Assembly (NCBI GenBank): GCA_030612185.1
Contig: JAUWOI010000010.1
Coordinates: 1-21,953 of the forward strand
DNA: 21,953 nt
Reading direction: 5' to 3'
DNA from: Anaerolineae bacterium
Lineage (GTDB): Bacteria > Chloroflexota > Anaerolineae > B4-G1
Below are positions 15,444-21,953 of this stretch, one piece after another. Below the pieces are notes generated by a model, which did no database searches, had not been told where the DNA came from, and was given only the letters and a program-made list of their open reading frames with translations. The position numbers and the translations under genes are program-made. How positions within the stretch are numbered: the stretch's first letter is position 1; each line of letters starts with the position of its first letter.

Positions 15444-15480
15444 AGACCTGACAGGTTTTTCTTGGAAACCTGTCAGGTCT
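15444..15480. repeat. 37-nt perfect palindromic element between the transporter and isomerase genes
   Basis: Left arm AGACCTGACAGGTTT (15444-15458), seven-base loop, right arm AAACCTGTCAGGTCT (15466-15480); all 15 pairs match. It starts five bases after the MFS stop. It may act as a terminator or 3' mRNA stabiliser, but no U-tract follows. It shares length, loop size and outer five pairs on each side with the hairpin at 5001-5037, while the middle five pairs differ. Confidence 0.92.
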
Positions 15481-15520
15481 GGGCTGAGTAATAACGAATA
15501 TTATTGAAGGAGGTGACCCA

Positions 15521-16667
15521 ATGGCACTTACTGATCTACGTTCTCAAGCCGCGCGGCGTACGGCGGAGGAGATGCTCGAACATCTCAAATCGTTCGAACT
15601 GGAACTCAAGTTCTCGGCGGGTGTGTGGTACTTCTCTCCCGCCTTCAGCCGGTTCCACGCCAGGTATCAGCCCGAGATTGACATTGAGCAACGACTGGAG
15701 ATCGCAGCCGGGCTGGGTGACTACGGGCTGGTGGGAATGGAAGCCCACTATCCGAACGAAATCAACGAGGACAACGTAAATCTGTGGAAGCAGTTCACGG
15801 CCGATACCGGCATCAGACTCATCACGGTCATCCCATTGCTATTCTGGGATGAGCAGTTCGAGTGGGGCTCCCTCTCCAATCCCCTCGCAGGCCCGCGCCA
15901 GGCGGCTATCGAGCGCACCAAGCGCGCGTTCGAACTGAACAAAGAACTGGACACCGAGTTCGCCATCGTGTGGCCCGGCATTGACGGCTACGAAAACCCG
16001 TTCGGTGTGGACTTTGCGGCCATGCGGGACCGTTTTGCCGAAGGGCTGGCCGAGGCGCTGGACGCCGTGCCCGGCGTGCGCGTGGCCTTCGAGCCCAAGC
16101 CCTACGAGCCGCGCGGCCGCATCCTGTATGGCACCACCGCCGAGGGTATGTTGCTGGCCCACAAGGTCGAGCCGCTGCTGAAGCATCCCGAAAATCGCAG
16201 GCTCCTGGAGGAGGGGCACACCCTATGCTGCCTGAACCCTGAGATCGGCCACGTGCTGATGGGCTACGAAGACCTGGCCTACGCCTACAGTTGGCCGCTT
16301 TCGGAGAGACGCCTGGCACACACCCACTGGAACAGCCAGCCGTTGGGCAACTATGACCAGGACCTCAACGTGGGTGTCATCTCACCCGAACAGGCTGAGG
16401 CGCTGCTGTACACGCTCAAGATGTATGGCTACCGGGGTTACTTCGGCCTGGACATCAACCCGGAACGGATGCCGGTGGATGTGGCCTTGAAAATCTGCAT
16501 GGACGCCATCCGCGCCGCCAACGACCGCATCAACGAACTAGATCAACGAGGCCATCCTCTACGCTGTCAATCACCCTGACAAAGCACGTGGCTGGCTGGA
16601 GGCTTACCTGGTGCGGGCGCGAGCGCCACATCCCGAGCGTCTGACGCCATTGCCCCCTCCCAGGTAG
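15521..16667 (+). pseudogene. xylose-isomerase-like TIM-barrel sugar isomerase, frameshifted near its end
   Basis: A near-perfect ribosome site AGGAGGTGA (15508-15516) precedes the ATG. The intact frame runs 352 codons to 16579. It has the family's features: FAIVWPGIDGYENPFGVD, VAFEPKPYEPRGR (metal-site glutamate), LNPEIGHVLMGYED, LAHTHWNSQPLGNYDQDLN and YFGLDINPER. The frame then turns into DQRGHPLRCQSP, while another frame continues as INEAILYAVNHPDKARGWLE, then AYLVRARAPHPERLTPLPPP, with a stop at 16665-16667. Removing one copy of a 13-base duplication (ATCAACGA repeated at 16529 and 16542) restores one frame of 377 residues. The core is intact, so the shortened protein might still work. 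A xylulokinase fragment follows, supporting a pentose role. Confidence 0.72.
16529..16549 (+). repeat. 13-bp duplication that shifts the isomerase frame
   Basis: ATCAACGA occurs at 16529-16536 and again at 16542-16549, 13 bases apart with ACTAG between. Thirteen is not a multiple of three, and the downstream frame resumes exactly if one unit is removed (DRINEAILYAV). Confidence 0.75.
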
Positions 16668-16769
16668 ATCGTCACGGTCAATGTGACCGAAGGCGCGGCC
16701 TATGGAGCAGCGCTGTTGGCGGGCGTGGGCAAAGTCGTCACTACAGGCATTTCTCAGGCACGCTCTTAG
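16668..16769 (+). pseudogene. fragment of xylulokinase (FGGY kinase C-terminal domain)
   Basis: Right after the restored isomerase stop, the same frame reads IVTVNVTEGAAYGAALLAGV, then GKVVTTGISQARS and a stop. VTVNxTEGAAYGAALLAxVG is a hallmark of the C-terminal domain of xylulokinases, near the ATP-binding site. About 33 codons of some 500 remain, with no start. The natural order isomerase then xylulokinase suggests a xyl operon in which most of the kinase was deleted. The last bases overlap the stop of the DUF429 gene on the other strand by three or four bases. Confidence 0.65.
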
Positions 16770-17590
16770 ACATACACGTATCCCTCCAGCGCATAGGCGT
16801 CACTGCTCTCGACAGTGAGAAGGGCCGGGTGACGAAGTGCCCTGAAAGTGGCAAACGCGGCAATCACACTGTCAAGAGCGTCGCCGCCACGATCCTCCAA
16901 AATCGCGGACCGTACTCCCTGCGCCAGGATAGACAGAGGACCAGTAGCCTCAAGACTTTCCAGGACAGACACTCGAGCTGCGTGATGCGCATTCGTTTTG
17001 CCCTTGTAGGACGAGTAAAGCCCTCTCCGCTTCAACGTCGAGGCCGGACAGATTTCCAGAATCCATGGCTTGCCTGGCAGCGCGCTCTGCATAGGGAGCA
17101 CACATGCCAGTTGGTCCCGCACCAGCGGGTGAAGTACATCGCGGATCCCATGGTAGGTCTGGCGATAGAGACGTAGATTGTAGGGCGAGAACGGAGTCTG
17201 GCTCTCGATATCGGTGATTCGTTTGAGCTCGTGACCACCGCTGGCTTCGCGGCAGAGACGCCTGAACTCCTCAGGGGCGAAGTAGTCGCCAGGGAAGGAT
17301 AGAACGAAATCCTCCCAACTCTTCTTTTGCTTGACTAGAGCCTGGGGCAACCCAAACGGAAAGTCGAGCCCAAAGGCACACGCACTTTCCCTGCCGATGA
17401 AATCTCGAAGCGCTACCAAGCACTGATCGCGATCCTTGCCAGAGCCTGGCAAGTCCTTCGCACGGTAACACTCCTCAATCAGCAGGCCATCCTGCTCGAC
17501 TGCGCCGCTCGCGATCCATATTCTCTTGCCAGCATCCTTAGCGCCGCTGAAGTCAATACCGTAGATCCGGCGATAGTTTGTGACTCCCAT
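16766..17590 (-). CDS. DUF429 family protein (predicted RNase H-like nuclease)
   Basis: This 274-residue protein has YGIDFSGAKDAGKRIWIA near the N-terminus and FGLDFPFGLP at ~73-82, giving acidic residues in the pattern of an RNase H-like fold. A C-terminal helix GGDALDSVIAAFATFRAL adds another aspartate. DUF429 proteins are predicted nucleases with little experimental work. AGGAGG lies eight bases before the ATG at 17590 and is formed by the last codons of the helicase gene (GGAGGATAG), so the two are translationally coupled. This makes it a likely partner of the helicase in DNA or RNA processing. There is no signal peptide or membrane helix. Confidence 0.75.
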   Translation of the reverse strand: MGVTNYRRIYGIDFSGAKDAGKRIWIASGAVEQDGLLIEECYRAKDLPGSGKDRDQCLVALRDFIGRESACAFGLDFPFGLPQALVKQKKSWEDFVLSFPGDYFAPEEFRRLCREASGGHELKRITDIESQTPFSPYNLRLYRQTYHGIRDVLHPLVRDQLACVLPMQSALPGKPWILEICPASTLKRRGLYSSYKGKTNAHHAARVSVLESLEATGPLSILAQGVRSAILEDRGGDALDSVIAAFATFRALRHPALLTVESSDAYALEGYVYV

Positions 17591-17594
17591 CTCT

Positions 17595-20500
17595 CTATCC
17601 TCCTATTCGTGCTGCTAATTCGCTTAGACCAGTCACTGGATGCTCGGCTCGCACCACGACGACGCGGTATCCCAGTGCCTTGAGCCGCTTCCGCTTGCGC
17701 TCGTCGGCCGCCTGGACGTAGTCCCGATAATGTGGAGAGCCGTCCACAAAGACCACCACCCGCCCGCGCCGGTAGTAAAAATCGGCCACGGCCAGCGGGC
17801 TTCCATCTCGGTCGTAGAGCATCTCCTGGGCCGCGCCGGGCAGGGGCAGGCCGCTGTCGCGAATGGCTTGCAGTACCTGGCGCTCCAGGTCCGATTGACA
17901 TTGAGCCTTCAAGATGGCGAGGGTGTTCTCATCTACCTCCGCTTCTACCACCAGATATTCCAGCGATTGGAGCCACGGCAGTACCAGTTGCCGATCCAGC
18001 AGTTGATGATCCCGTTGGTTGTAGAAACTGAGCAGACAATCGTAGCAGGCCTGCCCGCACCCGCCTTCTGGGTCACTCTCGTGGAGCAACTCCCGCGCCC
18101 GCGCTATAGCCGTCTCCAAACGGCCTGGCTCCGCCAGTGACGCCAGCACGCCGCTGCCACCCACCGATGTTTCGTAGAGGACGATGCGATAGGGCACCTT
18201 CTCATCTGCCCCAGGAGCCAGGAAGCCGCTCAACTCACGCTCGTCCAGGTTGAAAGCGATCATCAGCGCGCGCGTCCAGGTGTGCAGGAGCGTAGTGTAG
18301 AACGGCTCTACTAGCGCACCGGCCTGAAGAGCCGGTGCTGGATTCTCATCTGGTAGTGGCACATCCAGTAAAACCAGGTCACTTTGTATAGTCTTCGTCA
18401 GCCACAGGCGACTGAGGAGATCGTTGGCCTGGGCTGCCTGGGGGCACTTTCCACGTTGCGACGGCGTGCTGACGTGTTCTGCGTCCGCTGCCTGCCCCAC
18501 CAACCAGCGATGGCACTTGGTGCAGAGGGTGAATCCCTGGGGGTCGCCCTCGCGCTCGCGCTGGCCCTGGTTGAGCAGCAGGACTTTGCCACCGTGTTCC
18601 AAAATGAGATGAAACGGTACTGTTTCACCGGTCAAGACTCGGTATGACCGTCGGTGGCCTCCGCCCTGATAGTGAGGCGTGACGACGTACCCCAGGCGCA
18701 ATCGCTCTTCCTCGTCGGCAGTGATGCGGGCGCGACGCTGGGCGTACATATCGGTGAGCGCCATCCCCCACCTCGGATGTACGGCTTTCAAATCCGCTCC
18801 ACATTCACAAGCAGGGCGGGTCGTTTCATCTTTGCCTATGTAGGCCCGCTGACATTCGGGGCAGACCAACGCCGGTTCGACGTCCAACTCTGCCTTGGGG
18901 ATCTCGCTATCCTCGGCTTGCCGGGTGCGCGGCCGTGCGTAGGTGATCTCGTACCGCTGGCCCCGGTAGTAGACAAAGTTGCCCGGTGCGTACTCTGTCA
19001 GCGCAATCGCCGGATCGCGCGCCAACTCGTCCTTGCGGTCGTCGAACGCAAGAACGGTGGCTTGCGGTGGGAACGCATATCCAGGCAAGAACCCCTCGCC
19101 GCCCAGGTAGCGGTAGAGATACCAGTTGCCCTGGCCCTCGCGCATGGATTCCATCTTGGCCTCGATGACGATCCGCCGCCGATTCAGGCTGGCGTCCACA
19201 CGCTCGCGTCCCAACTGCCGGTTGATTGCCCGTCGTTCGTTGTCCAAGCGTGCGTACTCTTCACGCCAGCGGTCCAGCGCCCGATCCAGGCCGTCCACAA
19301 AGCCACTCACTTGCGCTTCGACGAACGGCCGGTCGAGCCAGTCAAAGTCCTCAATTTCTTCTGCAAACGCCTCTTCCACTGCCGCGACTATGGTCTCAAA
19401 ATGCTGTTCGATCCCCGCCTGATAGGTGGCCCTCCAATCGGTTCTCAGTGGAAAACTGGGTATTTCCAGGTCCAACAAGTCCTGGGGCTGGCTGTGCAGT
19501 TTTTCGGCCCCCTTGAGGCCCATCGTCTCCAGCACCAGTGCGTGGATGTGGGCCGTGATCAGAGCCTTGTTATCCAGCCGGAAGCGCGGTGCGGCGATCG
19601 CCCCGGCGATCATCTTTTCGGGGAAGCGGTAAAAGTACTGGTCGTGCGGGCCGCGCGCGGAGCCGACGCCGGCAAAGACGCTGATGAGCGAAGCCTGCCC
19701 GCTGCGGCCGGCACGTCCTGCTCGCTGGGCGTAATTGGACGGGCTGGGTGGAACGTTGCGCAGGGTGACGGCGTTGAGATGTCCGATGTCAATGCCCAGT
19801 TCCATCGTCGGGGTGCAGATGAGAACGTTGAGCGGGTCCTCGGAGTCGCGGAAGCGCAATTCGATCTCTCGCCGCTCCTGCCCGCTGACTTGCCCGGAGT
19901 GCTCCTCGGCCTGCACCGAGACGGCTTCTCCCAACAGGGTAGCGTAGACTTGGCGGAAGTAGTTGCCCTCCAGGTTACGCCGGTCTAGCGTCGTCCGGCA
20001 GGTAGAGCCAGTGCAGACGCGCAGCATCCGGAAGCGGTGGACGGTGCCGCACTTGGGACAGTGCCAATGATTGGGATCGGCGTCCGCCTGCAAGGTGATG
20101 ATCGCCGGGTTGACCATCCACAGGTCGTAACGCCGCCGCCGGTAGCCGATGACGGTGTGCTGTACCAGGAACTCAGCCAGCGGATCGCCCAGTTTATGCG
20201 CGATCTGGGCGACCAAAGTCACCGCGTCGGAGTGTTCGAGTCCTATCCCCAGCGCGTCGAAGGCGCGCTTGACCCAGATCACAGGCTGGGTATTGGTTCC
20301 CGTCAGCCGATACAGCCGGTAGCCACGCCCTCTCTCCGCCGTATCGCTGTAGCCGATGGGGCCACGGAACAACTGGTCGTGGATGTACGCTTTCTGGCTG
20401 ATTTTGGAGACCACGCTGTTGTTGAACCTGACCGGTTCGAGGATCGCGTCGTGACGGATGGCCTGCCGCTTGCGCATCAGATTCAACAGTCCAAACAACA

Positions 20501-21734
20501 CGTCGTAGCGGGCGTCGGCGTCCAAATCGGCCATCCCCGGGACATCGGCCCAGAAATCGGATGCCTCGGCGCACTCTTCCAGGCCATGATAACCCACTGC
20601 CAACAATCCTACGTCTTCCAGGTTCTGGTGGGTGCGCCGGTGCGTGCCACCCAGTTCCCACAGCGTGACAAAGTCCAGATATTGTTGATAGCGCCCTTCC
20701 GCTTCTCGGTCCCGCCCAAACATCCGCTGGCTGGTCTCAAACGGCGGCAGGACGTCGTGGCGCTTCTGTGCCTCGTACAACAAGCCCCCGACGTTGTCCA
20801 GCGCCGCGCTCTCGGGTTGGCCAGTCACGTAATTCCCCTCCAGGAGTGCCGTGTAGAGCGTCTGGCGAAAGGCGAACCGGTTGTGCAGGCTGTTCATGTG
20901 CGCCGCCTGGAGCGCCGTATCCTGCCGGTTGTCGGAGAAAACGATGACCTTGTTGGCGTTCTGAGGTAGGGCTTGCACCTGGGCGCTCACCAGGACGTCG
21001 GTAGCGGTGGAACGACCTACCGAGCCAAAGATAAAGAGTTTGTTGTACTCCCTCGACCGCCGGTCGTGGACGATGCCGCAAGAAGGGCAGACCAGGAACG
21101 GCGCGGGGAGGAAGGTGACGGGACGCTTGGCCTCGGCGTGATCGCAATTGTTATCCAACTGACCGCAGACGGTGCAGACGGTGTGCATCTCCGGCACGAC
21201 GTTGGTGTATTGCTTGCGCACCTTGCCGGTGGAGGTCAGCCATGAATTGGGCAACTCGACCTCTTGATGGCCCAGGAGCAGGTACCCCAGCCGGCCCGAC
21301 ACGTCAACCCCGTCCAAATCTGTGGGGTGAAGATGGTTATTCCTGTCAATAGCCACGCTCCAGAACTCTTGTCCGCAGGCGCGACAAAAGACGAGTGGGA
21401 ACGTGGGGATGTCTTGGCGACCCTCGGCGGCGCAGACGGGGCAGATGCGCTCGCCCCGGTCGTTGAGGTGCGGGCCGGAGGGAGCCATGCAGGCAGTGAT
21501 GGCCCGACCCTGGGAGAAGAAGGCGTGGAGTTTGGGGACTGGGTGCTGGAGATTGGAGATTGGAGATTGGAAATTGGATGATGGGAGAAGGGCTTGTTGG
21601 ATTTCGGCAGGCGGTACGTCAAGTTCGGTGGCCAAGTGGGGAAGCGTCTTTGGCCCCGCTGCGAGTGCTTGTGCTATCGCCCGGGTGAGCGGTGACAGGT
21701 CGTCGGGCAGCGGCGCGTAAGATTCGGCCACCAC
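17595..21734 (-). CDS. large DUF1998-type helicase, N-terminal half missing, with C-terminal nuclease-like domain
   Basis: 1379 codons from a GTG at 21734. Residues ~12-50 look like the mid-protein winged-helix region. Zinc-type cysteine pairs follow (C98/C101, C117/C120, C187/C190, C216/C219). The second RecA domain has VIVFSDNRQDTALQAAHM (~263-280), CTPTMELGIDIG (motif V, ~640-651) and QRAGRAGRSGQ (motif VI, ~670-680). The DUF1998 region ends with CGQACYDCLLSFYNQRDH (~1226-1243). The last ~100 residues (VADFYYRRGRVVVFVDGSPH) resemble DUF559/Vsr-like endonucleases, with D1318, D1331 and H1335. No Walker A or DEAH box is present, and the frame is closed by an in-frame TAG at 21942-21944. Related large helicases occur in DISARM, Druantia and MrfAB. 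The N-terminal loss may be real or an assembly join. Confidence 0.8.
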   Translation of the reverse strand: MVAESYAPLPDDLSPLTRAIAQALAAGPKTLPHLATELDVPPAEIQQALLPSSNFQSPISNLQHPVPKLHAFFSQGRAITACMAPSGPHLNDRGERICPVCAAEGRQDIPTFPLVFCRACGQEFWSVAIDRNNHLHPTDLDGVDVSGRLGYLLLGHQEVELPNSWLTSTGKVRKQYTNVVPEMHTVCTVCGQLDNNCDHAEAKRPVTFLPAPFLVCPSCGIVHDRRSREYNKLFIFGSVGRSTATDVLVSAQVQALPQNANKVIVFSDNRQDTALQAAHMNSLHNRFAFRQTLYTALLEGNYVTGQPESAALDNVGGLLYEAQKRHDVLPPFETSQRMFGRDREAEGRYQQYLDFVTLWELGGTHRRTHQNLEDVGLLAVGYHGLEECAEASDFWADVPGMADLDADARYDVLFGLLNLMRKRQAIRHDAILEPVRFNNSVVSKISQKAYIHDQLFRGPIGYSDTAERGRGYRLYRLTGTNTQPVIWVKRAFDALGIGLEHSDAVTLVAQIAHKLGDPLAEFLVQHTVIGYRRRRYDLWMVNPAIITLQADADPNHWHCPKCGTVHRFRMLRVCTGSTCRTTLDRRNLEGNYFRQVYATLLGEAVSVQAEEHSGQVSGQERREIELRFRDSEDPLNVLICTPTMELGIDIGHLNAVTLRNVPPSPSNYAQRAGRAGRSGQASLISVFAGVGSARGPHDQYFYRFPEKMIAGAIAAPRFRLDNKALITAHIHALVLETMGLKGAEKLHSQPQDLLDLEIPSFPLRTDWRATYQAGIEQHFETIVAAVEEAFAEEIEDFDWLDRPFVEAQVSGFVDGLDRALDRWREEYARLDNERRAINRQLGRERVDASLNRRRIVIEAKMESMREGQGNWYLYRYLGGEGFLPGYAFPPQATVLAFDDRKDELARDPAIALTEYAPGNFVYYRGQRYEITYARPRTRQAEDSEIPKAELDVEPALVCPECQRAYIGKDETTRPACECGADLKAVHPRWGMALTDMYAQRRARITADEEERLRLGYVVTPHYQGGGHRRSYRVLTGETVPFHLILEHGGKVLLLNQGQREREGDPQGFTLCTKCHRWLVGQAADAEHVSTPSQRGKCPQAAQANDLLSRLWLTKTIQSDLVLLDVPLPDENPAPALQAGALVEPFYTTLLHTWTRALMIAFNLDERELSGFLAPGADEKVPYRIVLYETSVGGSGVLASLAEPGRLETAIARARELLHESDPEGGCGQACYDCLLSFYNQRDHQLLDRQLVLPWLQSLEYLVVEAEVDENTLAILKAQCQSDLERQVLQAIRDSGLPLPGAAQEMLYDRDGSPLAVADFYYRRGRVVVFVDGSPHYRDYVQAADERKRKRLKALGYRVVVVRAEHPVTGLSELAARIGG
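18316..18338. repeat. 23-nt perfect palindrome inside the helicase gene
   Basis: GCACCGGC (18316-18323) and GCCGGTGC (18331-18338) are perfect inverted repeats around a seven-base loop (CTGAAGA). It is translated within NPAPALQAGAL, just before the DUF1998 core. The arm-7-arm layout resembles the 37-nt family but the sequence is unrelated. Confidence 0.6.
21549..21576. repeat. four tandem copies of a heptamer (GAGATTG) in the helicase gene
   Basis: Three GAGATTG units and one GAAATTG follow each other without gaps. On the coding strand they give the polar stretch NFQSPISNLQ (about residues 54-63), between the winged-helix region and the first zinc motif, where a family member would be expected to have a short loop. 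Confidence 0.75.
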
Positions 21735-21948
21735 GTCCTCCGCCGCGCATGGCTCGCCGCAGAGTCGCGTGCCGCAATCCGCACTGGCGCCGTTTGCCCC
21801 CCCCCGCCGCGCAGCGGGCGGCGGTGACTTCGAGGAGTTCGACGACGACGGTCCCGCCGACGATGACGAGAGCGCAGGCGTGCCCTTCGGCGCGCAGGCG
21901 GCTTCGGAGCTGTTGGAGGACGACGAGGGCGAGGACGCGTACTACTAG
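21721..21948 (+). other. GC-rich end segment with an acidic open frame, unlike its neighbours
   Basis: After ~21735 the helicase homology ends. The plus strand holds an open frame without an ATG (21721-21945, stop at 21946-21948). Its end reads GGDFEEFDDDGPADDDESAG, then VPFGAQAASELLEDDEGEDA and YY. That could be the acidic tail of another protein or chance coding in GC-rich DNA. A run of nine Cs (21797-21805) and a CCGCC/GGCGG hairpin add to the odd composition. It may be a foreign piece, a rearrangement or a chimeric contig end. I cannot assign a function. Confidence 0.35.
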
Positions 21949-21953
21949 CCGCT

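Noticed and set aside
15444..15480. Rho-independent terminator of the transporter gene
   Set aside because: The stem is strong but no T-run follows on either side. It matches a repeat family found elsewhere in the window, including inside a gene. A terminator side-effect is still possible.
18654..19988. Plus-strand open frame of 444 codons (also 20037-20969)
   Set aside because: Both are shadows of the helicase gene on the minus strand, caused by GC-rich codon use.
1..21953. tRNA or rRNA genes
   Set aside because: I saw no cloverleaf with TTCRANNC/CCA features or rRNA signature on either strand by eye. A tRNAscan run would settle it.

Overview
The window looks like a chromosomal segment of a GC-rich, free-living bacterium. 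My best guess is a Chloroflexota/Anaerolineae-type genome. I infer this from the mix of genes (many small methyltransferase/acetyltransferase/hydrolase genes, a glyoxylate-type FAD oxidase and aminotransferase pair, a lone EF-G paralogue, DUF429 and DUF1998 proteins) and from the many short palindromic repeats, some inside coding sequence. No rRNA or tRNA gene is visible to fix the taxonomy.

Left part (1-3829, + strand): a tightly packed run of small-molecule enzymes. It holds a decayed GNAT acetyltransferase (143-359), a methyltransferase (361-1146), an HExxH metallopeptidase-like protein (1168-2043), a carbon-nitrogen hydrolase (2050-2934) and a second methyltransferase (2948-3829). A divergent gene leaves the window at the left edge. 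Next comes a translation pair: an ABC-F ATPase (3961-5637) and a stand-alone EF-G-like GTPase (5825-7927). The latter has its own promoter and a terminator-like hairpin in its leader.

Middle part (7951-13237, - strand): a GlcD-type FAD oxidase and a serine/alanine-glyoxylate aminotransferase form an operon that fits glycolate to glyoxylate to glycine. Upstream of it is a large B12-binding radical SAM protein. The last two have nearly identical promoters (TTGCCC-17-TATACT). Between 13238 and 14176 lie a GH2/beta-mannosidase tail remnant, a tiny membrane protein and two long-loop palindromic elements.

Right part (14177-21953): an MFS transporter, then a decaying pentose locus (a xylose-isomerase-like gene broken by a 13-bp duplication and a fragment of xylulokinase), both on +. 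On - is a two-gene operon: a very large DUF1998-type helicase with a C-terminal DUF559/Vsr-like nuclease-like domain, translationally coupled to a DUF429 (RNase H-like) protein. This operon is the best candidate for an uncharacterised defence or DNA-repair system. The helicase lacks its first RecA domain in this window, and the last ~220 bases look foreign to it.

The other standout is a family of perfect 37-nt hairpins (15-bp stem, 7-nt loop, form AGACC-N5-GGTTT / AAACC-N5-GGTCT). The five central base pairs differ between copies but remain fully paired. One copy sits in frame inside the ABC-F gene. Several unrelated palindromic or heptamer repeats also lie inside genes (radical SAM, GH2 remnant, helicase) or at gene edges.
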